DNA of 64,000 nt, from NCBI RefSeq assembly GCF_004362865.1, contig NZ_SNYI01000003.1, positions 186,001 to 250,000 of the forward strand. The letters run 5' to 3'. Of this stretch, positions 36,519-44,651 are shown in pieces. The stretch comes from Zeaxanthinibacter enoshimensis (GTDB lineage: Bacteria; Bacteroidota; Bacteroidia; Flavobacteriales; Flavobacteriaceae). How positions within the stretch are numbered: position 1 is the first letter of the stretch; each line of letters begins with the position of its first letter. A program made the position numbers and the translations under genes. A model generated the notes under the pieces. That model was not told where the DNA came from and ran no database searches. It saw only the letters and a program-made list of their open reading frames with translations.

Positions 36519-38285
36519 ATGGACCAGGAAGGCGGGAAAGCATTTGATTTAAGGTTATTTAACAGGCTGATGGAGCATACAAAGCCCTATCGACTTACCT
36601 TTTACGGTGTTGCCCTGGCAGCTATCCTGATATCTGGCTTTGCTGTTCTTACCCCGCTCCTTGTAGGTGATATCGTAGACGAAGCCATCAAACAGGAAGA
36701 TGCGAAAGAACTCCTTAACCTGGTGCTGGCCCTGGGAGGAGTATTGATCGGCCAGGTTATCAGTCAATTGCTATTTAATTACTACGCGAATTGGCTCGGG
36801 GAATCAGTGATCCGCGATGTAAGGATCCGGCTGTTCCGTCATATGATGGGATTCCGGATGAAATATTTTGACAATTCTTCTATCGGGGTACTCGTCACCA
36901 GGTCTGTGGCTGACCTGCAGCGAATCGGGGAGATCTTCAGCCAGGGATTTTTCGTGATCGTGGCAGACCTGCTGAAAATGTTAGTAGTGGCCATTACGAT
37001 GCTTGTGATCAACTGGAAATTATCACTGATCGTTTTCAGCCTGCTGCCCCTGATCATCTATGCCACCCGGCTTTTCCAGAAAGCCATGAAGAAGGCCTTT
37101 ATCGATGTGCGGGCACAGGTTTCCAACCTGAATTCATTCGTTCAGGAACGTATCACCGGGATGAAGATCGTACAGCTCTTTACCCGTGAAAAAATTGAAA
37201 GCAGGAAGTTCAGGGAAATCAATAAGAAACACCAGGATGCCTGGCTTAAAACGGTCTGGTATAACTCTTTCTTCTTTCCTATTGCCGATATTGTTTCCTC
37301 CATAACCGTCGGTCTGATCGTCTGGTACGGTGGGTTATTGAACGTGACCAATGTTAATGTGGAGGAGTACGGGATGATCTTTTCCTTTATTATGCTCTCC
37401 GGTGAATTGTTCCGTCCATTGCGGCAGATTGCAGATAAATTCAATACCCTCCAAATGGGTATGGTTGCCGCGAACAGGGTATTCAAGATCCTTGATACCA
37501 AAAGTCATATCGAGGATGCCGGGACCCTGGTCAAGGAAGAGGTTAAAGGAGATATCAGCTTCAGGGATGTCCGATTTGGTTACTTGCCTGATGAAGAGGT
37601 GCTGAAAGGGATCAGTTTCGAAGTCAAGGCCGGTCAGACCATGGCCATAGTTGGTGCTACCGGAGCTGGTAAGTCAACGATCATCAACCTGCTCAACCGT
37701 TTTTACGAGATCCAGTCGGGCAGTATCTGTGTGGATGACATCGATGCCCGGGAGTACAAGCTTGCTTCCCTGAGGAGTCATATCGCGATTGTCCTGCAGG
37801 ATGTATTCCTCTTTGCGGATACCATCGCCAATAATATATCCCTGAAAGATCCCAATATAACCCCGGAAACGATCGAGGCGGCGGCCAGGCAGATCGGAGT
37901 GCACGAGTTCATCAGTACCCTTCCCGGGGGCTACCAGTACAATGTAAAGGAAAGGGGCACCATGCTTAGCAGCGGACAGCGGCAGCTGATCGCTTTCCTG
38001 CGGGCTTATGTGAGCAACCCCAGTATCCTGGTTCTTGACGAAGCAACATCCTCCGTGGATACCTATACAGAGCGGCTGATACAGAAAGCCACGGATAAAG
38101 TGACCGAAGGTCGTACCTCCATCATCATTGCTCACCGCCTTGCGACGGTTAAAAAAGCGGATAAAATCTTAGTGATGGATGCCGGCCGGATCGTAGAGAC
38201 CGGGACCCATAAGGAACTTCTGAAAAAAGGAGGGTATTACAGCAACCTGTACGAAGCCCAGTTCCTGGCCGAAGAGGTTGCCTGA
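36519..38285 (+). CDS. ABC exporter, MsbA/lipid-flippase-like (permease-ATPase fusion)
   Basis: 588 residues: a six-helix transmembrane domain (about 20-325) and a complete nucleotide-binding domain with Walker A GATGAGKST (about 379-387), Q loop VLQDVFLFAD, signature LSSGQRQLIAFLRA, Walker B ILVLDEATSSVDT and switch IAHRLATV. It works as a homodimer in the inner membrane. Similar genes follow truA in flavobacteria. Substrate could be lipid A, lipid or drug; the sequence does not decide. Likely cotranscribed with truA. Its stop lies two bases from the stop of the convergent DUF3667 gene. Confidence 0.9.
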   Translation: MDQEGGKAFDLRLFNRLMEHTKPYRLTFYGVALAAILISGFAVLTPLLVGDIVDEAIKQEDAKELLNLVLALGGVLIGQVISQLLFNYYANWLGESVIRDVRIRLFRHMMGFRMKYFDNSSIGVLVTRSVADLQRIGEIFSQGFFVIVADLLKMLVVAITMLVINWKLSLIVFSLLPLIIYATRLFQKAMKKAFIDVRAQVSNLNSFVQERITGMKIVQLFTREKIESRKFREINKKHQDAWLKTVWYNSFFFPIADIVSSITVGLIVWYGGLLNVTNVNVEEYGMIFSFIMLSGELFRPLRQIADKFNTLQMGMVAANRVFKILDTKSHIEDAGTLVKEEVKGDISFRDVRFGYLPDEEVLKGISFEVKAGQTMAIVGATGAGKSTIINLLNRFYEIQSGSICVDDIDAREYKLASLRSHIAIVLQDVFLFADTIANNISLKDPNITPETIEAAARQIGVHEFISTLPGGYQYNVKERGTMLSSGQRQLIAFLRAYVSNPSILVLDEATSSVDTYTERLIQKATDKVTEGRTSIIIAHRLATVKKADKILVMDAGRIVETGTHKELLKKGGYYSNLYEAQFLAEEVA

Positions 38286-38287
38286 GT

Positions 38288-39064
38288 TCAGGCAGGTCTG
38301 AAATCGCTGAGCGAAAGTATTCCACTGGCGAAAAAGAACACCATCATCAGCATAATCAACCCGATATAACCCATAAAAGCCAGCAGGCTGAACAACAGGC
38401 CCCGACCCACGAATGCGGTAGTGGAATAGCGGTGGATCCTTTGTTGTACATAAAAAGAATAAATCAACATCGTCAGCATCATGGGAATACCCATCTTCAT
38501 ATAGGTGTCAGGAGAAAAAATAAGAATGGCAAGACTTACGGGGAAGGATAGGATACTCCATTGAGCCATGATATATAGAAAGGTGATGATGTGTTCTGTC
38601 AGCACATAATCTTTTTTATTGAAGGTCAACCGGCCTGCAATACTGAATACCGGTATATACAGCAGGAAAACAAAACTGGAAATATCCATGACCACATCCA
38701 TCATCTTATTCATGGTTTCCTCCCTGACTCCTGAATTAAAAATGTCATAAGACATCTGGTCCTGGAAAAATTTCTGGAGCAGGAAAAGCAATAAACCGGC
38801 CAGGGTCAGGGCGATACCCAGGTAACTGATAGGGTTGAGGTATTTCTTCCGCAGCCCCCCGATATATCCCGAGATTACGACTTCCGGTTGGGTGATCAAA
38901 TGAATGAAGGTGAGGGTGATCGAGTTATCAAGGTTGAAATAGCGCTCTGCTATATCCTGCCACAGGTTTTTAAAATTCAACCGGTTACGTATAACCTTTG
39001 CTCCGCACTTGTTGCAGAAATTGCTGGAGGGCTCAAGTGGGGCAGAACAATTTTTACAGGTCAT
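38288..39064 (-). CDS. DUF3667 zinc-ribbon membrane protein
   Basis: 258 residues. A zinc ribbon at the N-terminus (CKNCSAPLEPSSNFCNKCGAKV) precedes a helical domain typical of DUF3667 (LITQPEVVISGYIGGLRKKYLNPISYLGIAL) and about five membrane helices. Function unknown. It begins 11 bases after cdaA, so is probably cotranscribed with the c-di-AMP cyclase gene. Confidence 0.88.
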   Translation of the reverse strand: MTCKNCSAPLEPSSNFCNKCGAKVIRNRLNFKNLWQDIAERYFNLDNSITLTFIHLITQPEVVISGYIGGLRKKYLNPISYLGIALTLAGLLLFLLQKFFQDQMSYDIFNSGVREETMNKMMDVVMDISSFVFLLYIPVFSIAGRLTFNKKDYVLTEHIITFLYIMAQWSILSFPVSLAILIFSPDTYMKMGIPMMLTMLIYSFYVQQRIHRYSTTAFVGRGLLFSLLAFMGYIGLIMLMMVFFFASGILSLSDFRPA

Positions 39065-39075
39065 TAACTGGAAAT

Positions 39076-39861
39076 TTAAAGCAGGTCTTTCTTCAGCATC
39101 TCTGTTAACTCAGGGATATCCTTATACAGTACAAATTCCCCGTTCTTGATATAGGATATTTGCCCGGATTCTTCACTGACCACGAGTACCAAAGCATCTG
39201 TCTTTTCTGTAATGCCCACAGCTGCCCGGTGGCGTAGCCCGAACCTGAGAGGGATATTCTTCTCTTTGGAAATAGGAAGGATAACCCTGGTGGCCACGAT
39301 ATAATTGTCCTGGATGATCGCTGCCCCATCGTGGAGCGGACTGTTCTTGTAAAAAATACTTTCCAGGATGGGCTGGTTGATCTCGGCGTACATCTTGTCC
39401 CCGGACGACTTGACAAAATCAAGGGAGTTGCTCCGCTCAAATACGAGGATTGCACCGGTTCTGCTCTTGCCCATTTTTTCGCAGGCGCTGAGGATGGCAT
39501 CCAGGTCTACCTTGGTATTGATCGTCTCTTCTCTCAGGAATTTGAAATGACGCAGGTACTGCCTCTTGTTGGCAAAATTGGTAGAGCCGATCATGAGCAG
39601 GAATTTCCGGATCTCCTGTTGGAATACGATTATCAGCGCGATAAGTCCCACTTGCATAAAGCCGCCCACCATACTGCTGATCATCTTCATGTTCAGGAGT
39701 TCGGTGGTTTTCCAGAAAGCCCAGATAATCACGATCCCGATAAAAATATTGATGGCTACCGTACCGCGAACCAGCTTGTACACGTAGTAAAGTAGAATAG
39801 CGACGAGGACGATATCTATCAGGTCCGTGATCTTAAAATCAAGAAAGTTCAGAAAATCCAA
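39076..39861 (-). CDS. cdaA: Diadenylate cyclase CdaA
   Basis: 261 residues: three N-terminal membrane helices (about 12-80) and a DisA_N cyclase domain with the DGA motif in SPLHDGAAII and the RHRAA motif in GLRHRAAVGITEKTDALV. It makes cyclic di-AMP from two ATP at the membrane. No GlmM or CdaR-type regulator is adjacent; instead folP lies upstream and DUF3667 downstream, an arrangement common in Bacteroidota. Start ATG is 12 residues before the first helix, as usual. Confidence 0.95.
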   Translation of the reverse strand: MDFLNFLDFKITDLIDIVLVAILLYYVYKLVRGTVAINIFIGIVIIWAFWKTTELLNMKMISSMVGGFMQVGLIALIIVFQQEIRKFLLMIGSTNFANKRQYLRHFKFLREETINTKVDLDAILSACEKMGKSRTGAILVFERSNSLDFVKSSGDKMYAEINQPILESIFYKNSPLHDGAAIIQDNYIVATRVILPISKEKNIPLRFGLRHRAAVGITEKTDALVLVVSEESGQISYIKNGEFVLYKDIPELTEMLKKDLL

Positions 39862-39969
39862 TCCGTGCCGTTTTTGGTAAATTTAGCAATTACACGCATA
39901 AATGTAGGGATTTGAGATTTTACCCGTTAAAATAATTTGAGTTGTTATGAAATGCGCTGTCGTAAGCTG

Positions 39970-40812
39970 TTAATTTACAGCAGTTAAGCTTTCTTTCAGC
40001 TTTTCGTGCAGGGTGATGCATTCCATTGCTGCCTGAACATCATGTACCCTTAAAATACATGCTCCTTTCTGCAAGGCATAGGTATTCAGGACAGTAGTGC
40101 CATTCAGGGATTGATCCGGATCCACCCCTAGAAATTTATAGATCATGGATTTCCTGCTTAACCCGGCAAGGACGGGGAATCCGAATTCTGATAAAACCTC
40201 CAGCTGGGCGAGTAAATGGTAGTTCTGGTCCAGGGTCTTCGCGAAACCAAAACCCGGGTCAAGGATACAGTCCTTTATCCCGTGATCATGGGCCTCTGCT
40301 ATTTTTTCCGAAAAGTAGTGCCCGATAGCAGTGAACAGGTTGTCGTAAGAAGTGAGTTCCTGCATGGTTTTCGGGTTTCCCCGCATATGCATCATAACAT
40401 ACGGGGCCTGGAACTCACCCACCACCTGCATCATCTTTTCATCACCGTTGCCTGCGGTGATATCGTTGATCATCGCGGCTCCTGCTTCCAATGCCTTCCG
40501 TGCAACCTCAGACCGGAAGGTATCTACAGATATTAAGACACCGGGATAATTTTCGCGAAGCAGTGAGATCACTGGGATCACGCGTTGTATTTCTTCTTCC
40601 AAAGGCACTTCATCAGCCCCGGGCCGGGAACTGTAGCCGCCCAGATCTATAAAGGTCGCCCCTTCATTGAGCATATTACCTGCCTGTAATACTATGGATT
40701 CTTGGTCATTGTAGCGTCCCCCGTCGTAAAAGGAGTCGGGCGTAAGGTTCAGGATTCCCATCACCTTGGGTTGGGTGAGGTCCAGCAGTTCACCTCGGCA
40801 ATTCAGGGTCAT
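39970..40812 (-). CDS. folP: Dihydropteroate synthase
   Basis: 280 residues from the ATG at 40812. An earlier in-frame ATG at 40875 adds 21 basic residues not expected in FolP, and a candidate promoter of the divergent gene lies inside that stretch, so 40812 is preferred. Motifs: GILNLTPDSFYDGGRY, DLGGYSSRPGADEV, SVDTFRSEVA, NDITAG, DPGFGFAKT and GLSRKSMIY. It joins p-aminobenzoate to the pterin in folate synthesis, downstream of FolE. Followed by cdaA after 108 bases. Confidence 0.95.
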   Translation of the reverse strand: MTLNCRGELLDLTQPKVMGILNLTPDSFYDGGRYNDQESIVLQAGNMLNEGATFIDLGGYSSRPGADEVPLEEEIQRVIPVISLLRENYPGVLISVDTFRSEVARKALEAGAAMINDITAGNGDEKMMQVVGEFQAPYVMMHMRGNPKTMQELTSYDNLFTAIGHYFSEKIAEAHDHGIKDCILDPGFGFAKTLDQNYHLLAQLEVLSEFGFPVLAGLSRKSMIYKFLGVDPDQSLNGTTVLNTYALQKGACILRVHDVQAAMECITLHEKLKESLTAVN

Positions 40813-40837
40813 ATTCGTGGAAGTTTGTGCAGCTCTC

Positions 40838-40870
40838 TTGCGCTTCGGACCTCTAAAAGCCCTACTTTTG
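40838..40870 (+). promoter_or_regulatory. Candidate promoter of the DUF1599-tpiA series
   Basis: TTG at 40838-40840, 22 bp, TACTTTTG at 40863-40870. It lies 48 bases before the DUF1599 ATG. Confidence 0.5.
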
Positions 40871-40917
40871 AACATTTCATTATTTTAGCGAAATTTACGC
40901 AAATTACCAGTAACTAC

Positions 40918-41466
40918 ATGCAGCAAACTTCGGAACAATACGACGCGGTGATCCATACGTGCCGGGAGTTATTTAAAAAGAAAATGAAGGATTACGGCAG
41001 TGCCTGGCGGATCCTCCGGTTGCCGTCGCTTACAGACCAGGTGTTTATCAAAGCACAGCGAATCCGTGGTTTGCAGCAAAACGCTGTACGCAAGATCGAC
41101 GAAGATGAGCGATCAGAGTTTATCGGGATCATCAACTATTCGGTCATGGCCCTGATCCAGCTCGAATTAGGAATTGCGGAACAACCGGACCTTGATGAAG
41201 AAGAGGCCCTTTCCCATTACAACAAACAGGTCGGGGAAACCAAGCGGCTCATGGAAGACAAGAACCATGATTACGGGGAGGCCTGGCGCGAGATGCGCGT
41301 GAGTTCCCTCACAGACCTTATCCTTCAGAAATTGCTCAGGGTTAAACAGATAGAGGACAATAAGGGGAAAACACTGGTAAGTGAAGGGATTGAAGCAAAC
41401 TACCAGGATATGGTCAATTACGCTGTATTTGCCATGATCCACCTAAACTCAAAAGCAAATATCTGA
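40918..41466 (+). CDS. DUF1599 protein
   Basis: 182 residues from the ATG at 40918. The frame is open further upstream, but that part overlaps folP and its own promoter and has no family match. It holds two copies of one helical domain, about 10-85 and 105-180: KKKMKDYGSAWRILRLPSLTDQVFIKAQRIRGLQ and DKNHDYGEAWREMRVSSLTDLILQKLLRVKQIE, each followed by a (I/M)NYxV(M/F)A segment. The duplicated YGxAWRxxRxxSLTD is the family hallmark. Function unknown; a nucleotide-pyrophosphatase-like helical fold has been suggested, which the acidic residues would allow. Stop and next ATG are one base apart. Confidence 0.88.
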   Translation: MQQTSEQYDAVIHTCRELFKKKMKDYGSAWRILRLPSLTDQVFIKAQRIRGLQQNAVRKIDEDERSEFIGIINYSVMALIQLELGIAEQPDLDEEEALSHYNKQVGETKRLMEDKNHDYGEAWREMRVSSLTDLILQKLLRVKQIEDNKGKTLVSEGIEANYQDMVNYAVFAMIHLNSKANI

Positions 41467-41467
41467 T

Positions 41468-42568
41468 ATGAAATATCTGGTGGGCGCAGCCCGATGGATT
41501 GTTGGAATCCTTTTTATTTTCAGTGGACTCATCAAATTGAACGACCCTGTGGGGTTCTCCTTTAAACTGGAAGAATACTTCAGCCCTGCTGTCCTGGACC
41601 TGGATTTTTTAACTCCTTATGCCCTGGCGATCTCTCTATTCGTGGTCATCCTGGAGGTTTTACTTGGGGTGATGCTACTGGTTAGGTTCCGGGTGAAATT
41701 TACAGTCTGGAGCCTGCTCCTGATGATCATCTTCTTTACCTTCCTGACTTTTTATTCCGCATATTATAACAAGGTGACTGATTGTGGTTGCTTCGGGGAT
41801 GCGATCAAACTCACCCCCTGGGAATCCTTTACTAAAGATATTATCCTGCTGATACTCATCGTATTCCTGTTCGTGAAACGGGACCTGATATCAGCAGTAG
41901 CAACCTATAAAGTAAGAAGCTTGGTGTGCCTGCTGGCCCTGGTTGCCTCAGTAATCTACGCCAATTACGTGTTGAACCATCTCCCCGTGGTGGACTTCCG
42001 GCCCTATAAGCTAGGTGCTAACCTGGAGGACGGCATGAATGTTCCCGAAGATGCGCCCAAACCAATTTACGAGTACGCCTGGAAATTCAATGTAGACGGG
42101 CAGGAAAAGATCGTAGTCACCCAGGGAGAATATCCAAGCGTGGAAGGGGAATTTATCGGGGTAGAAACCACCGAGATACAGGAAGGTTATGAACCCCCTA
42201 TCCACGATTTTACCATAGAGCAGGGTGGGCAAGACTTTGCGGCAAACATGTTGCAGGAAGATCGCCTGGTTATGGTGATCGCTTACGACCTGGCCAAAAG
42301 CAATCTGCATGCATTTACGGAAGTACGCGAAATGGCTAAGGAGGCAAAATCTGCCGGTTACAAGGTGATAGGGATGTCGGCTTCCGATGAGGAACAGGCG
42401 GCCACTGTCAGGAAGAAATACGGCCTGGATTTCGAATTCTATTTTACAGACCAGACTACCCTGAAGACCATTATCCGTTCTAACCCGGGTATCCTGGTGT
42501 TGCATAAGGGAACGGTGGTGCAGAAGAAGCACCATAACGATATTGATGAACTGACTTTTAAAAAATAA
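41468..42568 (+). CDS. BT_3928-type DoxX/MauE membrane protein with thioredoxin-like C-terminus
   Basis: 366 residues. Four membrane helices (about 10-165) form a DoxX/MauE-like unit with the Cys pair motif TDCGCFGDAIKLTPWESF, seen in redox-linked MauE relatives. A linker of about 60 residues and a thioredoxin-like region (about 250-366: MVIAYDLAKSNLHAFTEVREMAKEAK, VIGMSASDEEQ, TTLKTIIRSNPGILVLHKG) follow; the thioredoxin region itself has no CxxC. Suggests a role in electron transfer or oxidation of envelope proteins. The gene is translationally coupled to DUF1599 (one base gap). Confidence 0.85.
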   Translation: MKYLVGAARWIVGILFIFSGLIKLNDPVGFSFKLEEYFSPAVLDLDFLTPYALAISLFVVILEVLLGVMLLVRFRVKFTVWSLLLMIIFFTFLTFYSAYYNKVTDCGCFGDAIKLTPWESFTKDIILLILIVFLFVKRDLISAVATYKVRSLVCLLALVASVIYANYVLNHLPVVDFRPYKLGANLEDGMNVPEDAPKPIYEYAWKFNVDGQEKIVVTQGEYPSVEGEFIGVETTEIQEGYEPPIHDFTIEQGGQDFAANMLQEDRLVMVIAYDLAKSNLHAFTEVREMAKEAKSAGYKVIGMSASDEEQAATVRKKYGLDFEFYFTDQTTLKTIIRSNPGILVLHKGTVVQKKHHNDIDELTFKK

Positions 42569-42640
42569 GGAGCTAAATCAACCCGGCAATCAAACGGGTA
42601 GGAGTAAGTTTAGCGGGAATATAATTTTAATACGAGACTT

Positions 42641-43390
42641 ATGAGAAACAAGATAGTAGCAGGGAACTGGAAAATGAACAAAGACCGGGAAGAAACTGAA
42701 GTCCTGCTGGCAGAACTGGCAGCTAAGCTTCCGGATACCACGGCCGAGGTCATGGTGGCACCTACCTTCGTCAACCTGCAGGAGGCGGTGCGTTTACTGG
42801 AAAACTCTACCATACAGGTTATTGCACAGAATATGCACTACGCCGATAACGGGGCCTTTACCGGCGAGATCTCGGCGCCAATGCTCAACAGTATCGGGAT
42901 AGATACAGTGATCCTTGGGCACTCGGAAAGACGGGCGTATTTTGGTGAAACTGACGAACTGCTGGCGAAAAAAGTAGCCGCTGCCCTTGAAAAGAATATG
43001 AGGGTGATCTTTTGTTTCGGAGAAGAACTGGAAGATCGTAAGTCCGGGAAACACTTTGAGCTTGTGGAAAGTCAGCTCCGCAACGCGTTGTTCAACCTGG
43101 AGGCCGATGACTGGAACAGGATAGTCCTGGCTTATGAACCGGTTTGGGCTATCGGGACAGGGGAAACTGCCAGCCCCGAACAGGCACAGGAAATGCATGC
43201 TTTTATCCGTAAAGTGATCACCGACAAGTATAACGGAGAACTGGCAGAAAAGATATCAATCCTTTACGGGGGGAGTGTAAAACCCGGGAATGCTAAAGAG
43301 ATCTTCTCTAAACCTGATGTTGACGGGGGATTGATTGGCGGTGCCTCTTTAGTGGCAGATGATTTCATGGCCATCGTGGAGGCTATTTAA
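42641..43390 (+). CDS. tpiA: Triose-phosphate isomerase
   Basis: 249 residues. Catalytic residues: Lys in AGNWKMNKD, His in ILGHSERRAYFGE, Glu in LAYEPVWAIGTG; phosphate loop in YGGSVKPGNA and GGLIGGASL. It interconverts glyceraldehyde-3-phosphate and dihydroxyacetone phosphate. Seventy-two bases after the DoxX gene, 54 before prmA. Confidence 0.97.
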   Translation: MRNKIVAGNWKMNKDREETEVLLAELAAKLPDTTAEVMVAPTFVNLQEAVRLLENSTIQVIAQNMHYADNGAFTGEISAPMLNSIGIDTVILGHSERRAYFGETDELLAKKVAAALEKNMRVIFCFGEELEDRKSGKHFELVESQLRNALFNLEADDWNRIVLAYEPVWAIGTGETASPEQAQEMHAFIRKVITDKYNGELAEKISILYGGSVKPGNAKEIFSKPDVDGGLIGGASLVADDFMAIVEAI

Positions 43391-43444
43391 AGATTCCCCA
43401 TTGTGATGTTGGAAAAATTGAGATAAGGAAACAGGGAATAGATC

Positions 43445-44281
43445 ATGGAAAAGGAATATTTTATTGAATACAGCTTCAGTCTGAAACCTGTACAGCCGTA
43501 TTCGGATATACTGGTGGCCGAACTGTCCGAGCTGGGGTTTGACAGTTTTGTTGAAAATGAAGATGGCCTGCTGGCCTATATCGAGGCTGATAGCTGGCAT
43601 AAGGATATACTGTCAGGAATTCATATCCTCAAACAAGCCGCTGCAGGGATCAACTACAATTATAAACGTGTTGCCCAGCAAAACTGGAATGCCAAATGGG
43701 AAGCGGATTTTCATCCCATAGAGCTGGGCGACCTTTGCAGGGTACGGGCTCCGTTTCATGAAAAAAAGGATGTCAAGTACGATATAGAGATCGCCCCGAA
43801 GATGAGTTTCGGAACAGGGCATCACGAAACTACCTACATGATGCTGCAATGGGCTCTGGAGGTAGATTTTGATGGATTATCCGTTTTAGATATGGGATGT
43901 GGTACCGGCGTGTTGGCTATTATTGCCGCGATGAAAGGTGCAGCCGAAATTGATGCCATTGATATTGATTCGTGGAGTTATGAAAATGCAAGGGAGAATG
44001 CAGAACGCAACGGGCAGGAACATATCCGTGTTCTTCATGGCGATGCAGAGCTGTTAGGGGAGAAGCTGTACGATCTTATCTTTGCTAATATCAATAAGAA
44101 CATCCTTCTGCAGGATATCCCCGTCTATGCCTCCTGCCTGAAGGAAAACGGTATATTATTATTGAGCGGGTTCTACAAAGAAGACCTGGACGATATCACC
44201 GGCAGGTGTGCCGAGTTTGGGCTAAATCATCAAAAAAATATTTTAAAAAACAATTGGGTTTCAGCTAAATATGTAATTTAG
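43445..44281 (+). CDS. prmA: Ribosomal protein L11 methyltransferase
   Basis: 278 residues. An N-terminal substrate-recognition domain (1-60) precedes the class I methyltransferase with motif I SVLDMGCGTGVLAIIAAMKGA and the PrmA signature KMSFGTGHHETTYMML and FANINKNILL. It trimethylates L11. Between tpiA and clpS, likely one transcript. Confidence 0.93.
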   Translation: MEKEYFIEYSFSLKPVQPYSDILVAELSELGFDSFVENEDGLLAYIEADSWHKDILSGIHILKQAAAGINYNYKRVAQQNWNAKWEADFHPIELGDLCRVRAPFHEKKDVKYDIEIAPKMSFGTGHHETTYMMLQWALEVDFDGLSVLDMGCGTGVLAIIAAMKGAAEIDAIDIDSWSYENARENAERNGQEHIRVLHGDAELLGEKLYDLIFANINKNILLQDIPVYASCLKENGILLLSGFYKEDLDDITGRCAEFGLNHQKNILKNNWVSAKYVI

Positions 44282-44302
44282 GAAGTGAATAAAGTCCGTG
44301 CT

Positions 44303-44578
44303 ATGAGTACCAAGGAAAAACTTTTAGAAGAATTATTACTCGAGGAAGAAACCCTGAAACAGAACGAGATCGTCCTTTTTAACGATGACGTAAATACATT
44401 TGATCATGTGATTGATACCCTGATCAGTGTTTGCGACCACACCCCGGAACAGGCAGAGCAATGCTCCCTGATCGTTCACTACAACGGGAAATGCACTGTT
44501 AAAACCGGCGAATACACCGATCTGAAACCTCGTTGCAGTAAGTTGCTGCAAGCTGGTCTTAATGCAGAGATCATTTAA
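44303..44578 (+). CDS. clpS: ATP-dependent Clp protease adaptor ClpS
   Basis: 91 residues from the ATG at 44303; a GTG 18 bases upstream is an alternative. ClpS core: IVLFNDDVNTFDHVIDTLISVCDHTPEQAEQ, then IVHYNGKCTVKTGEY. The family delivers N-degron proteins to ClpAP; the N-end pocket residues (DD, H in VDHxGxC-like HYNGKC) are near consensus. Last gene of the DUF1599-clpS series; 73 bases separate it from the PUL regulator. Confidence 0.93.
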   Translation: MSTKEKLLEELLLEEETLKQNEIVLFNDDVNTFDHVIDTLISVCDHTPEQAEQCSLIVHYNGKCTVKTGEYTDLKPRCSKLLQAGLNAEII

Positions 44579-44651
44579 TAAACCTGCTGTTTCGGGACTA
44601 TTCCCTTATCCTGTAAGATTTAGTACCTTTATCGGGTAACACCGCCAAAGT

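Noticed and set aside
38280-38293. GCCTGA/TCAGGC palindrome between convergent stops as a terminator
   Set aside because: The loop is too small for a stable hairpin and there is no T-run.
40702-40917. Upstream extension of the DUF1599 frame
   Set aside because: It overlaps folP and the promoter, and the family begins at the ATG at 40918.
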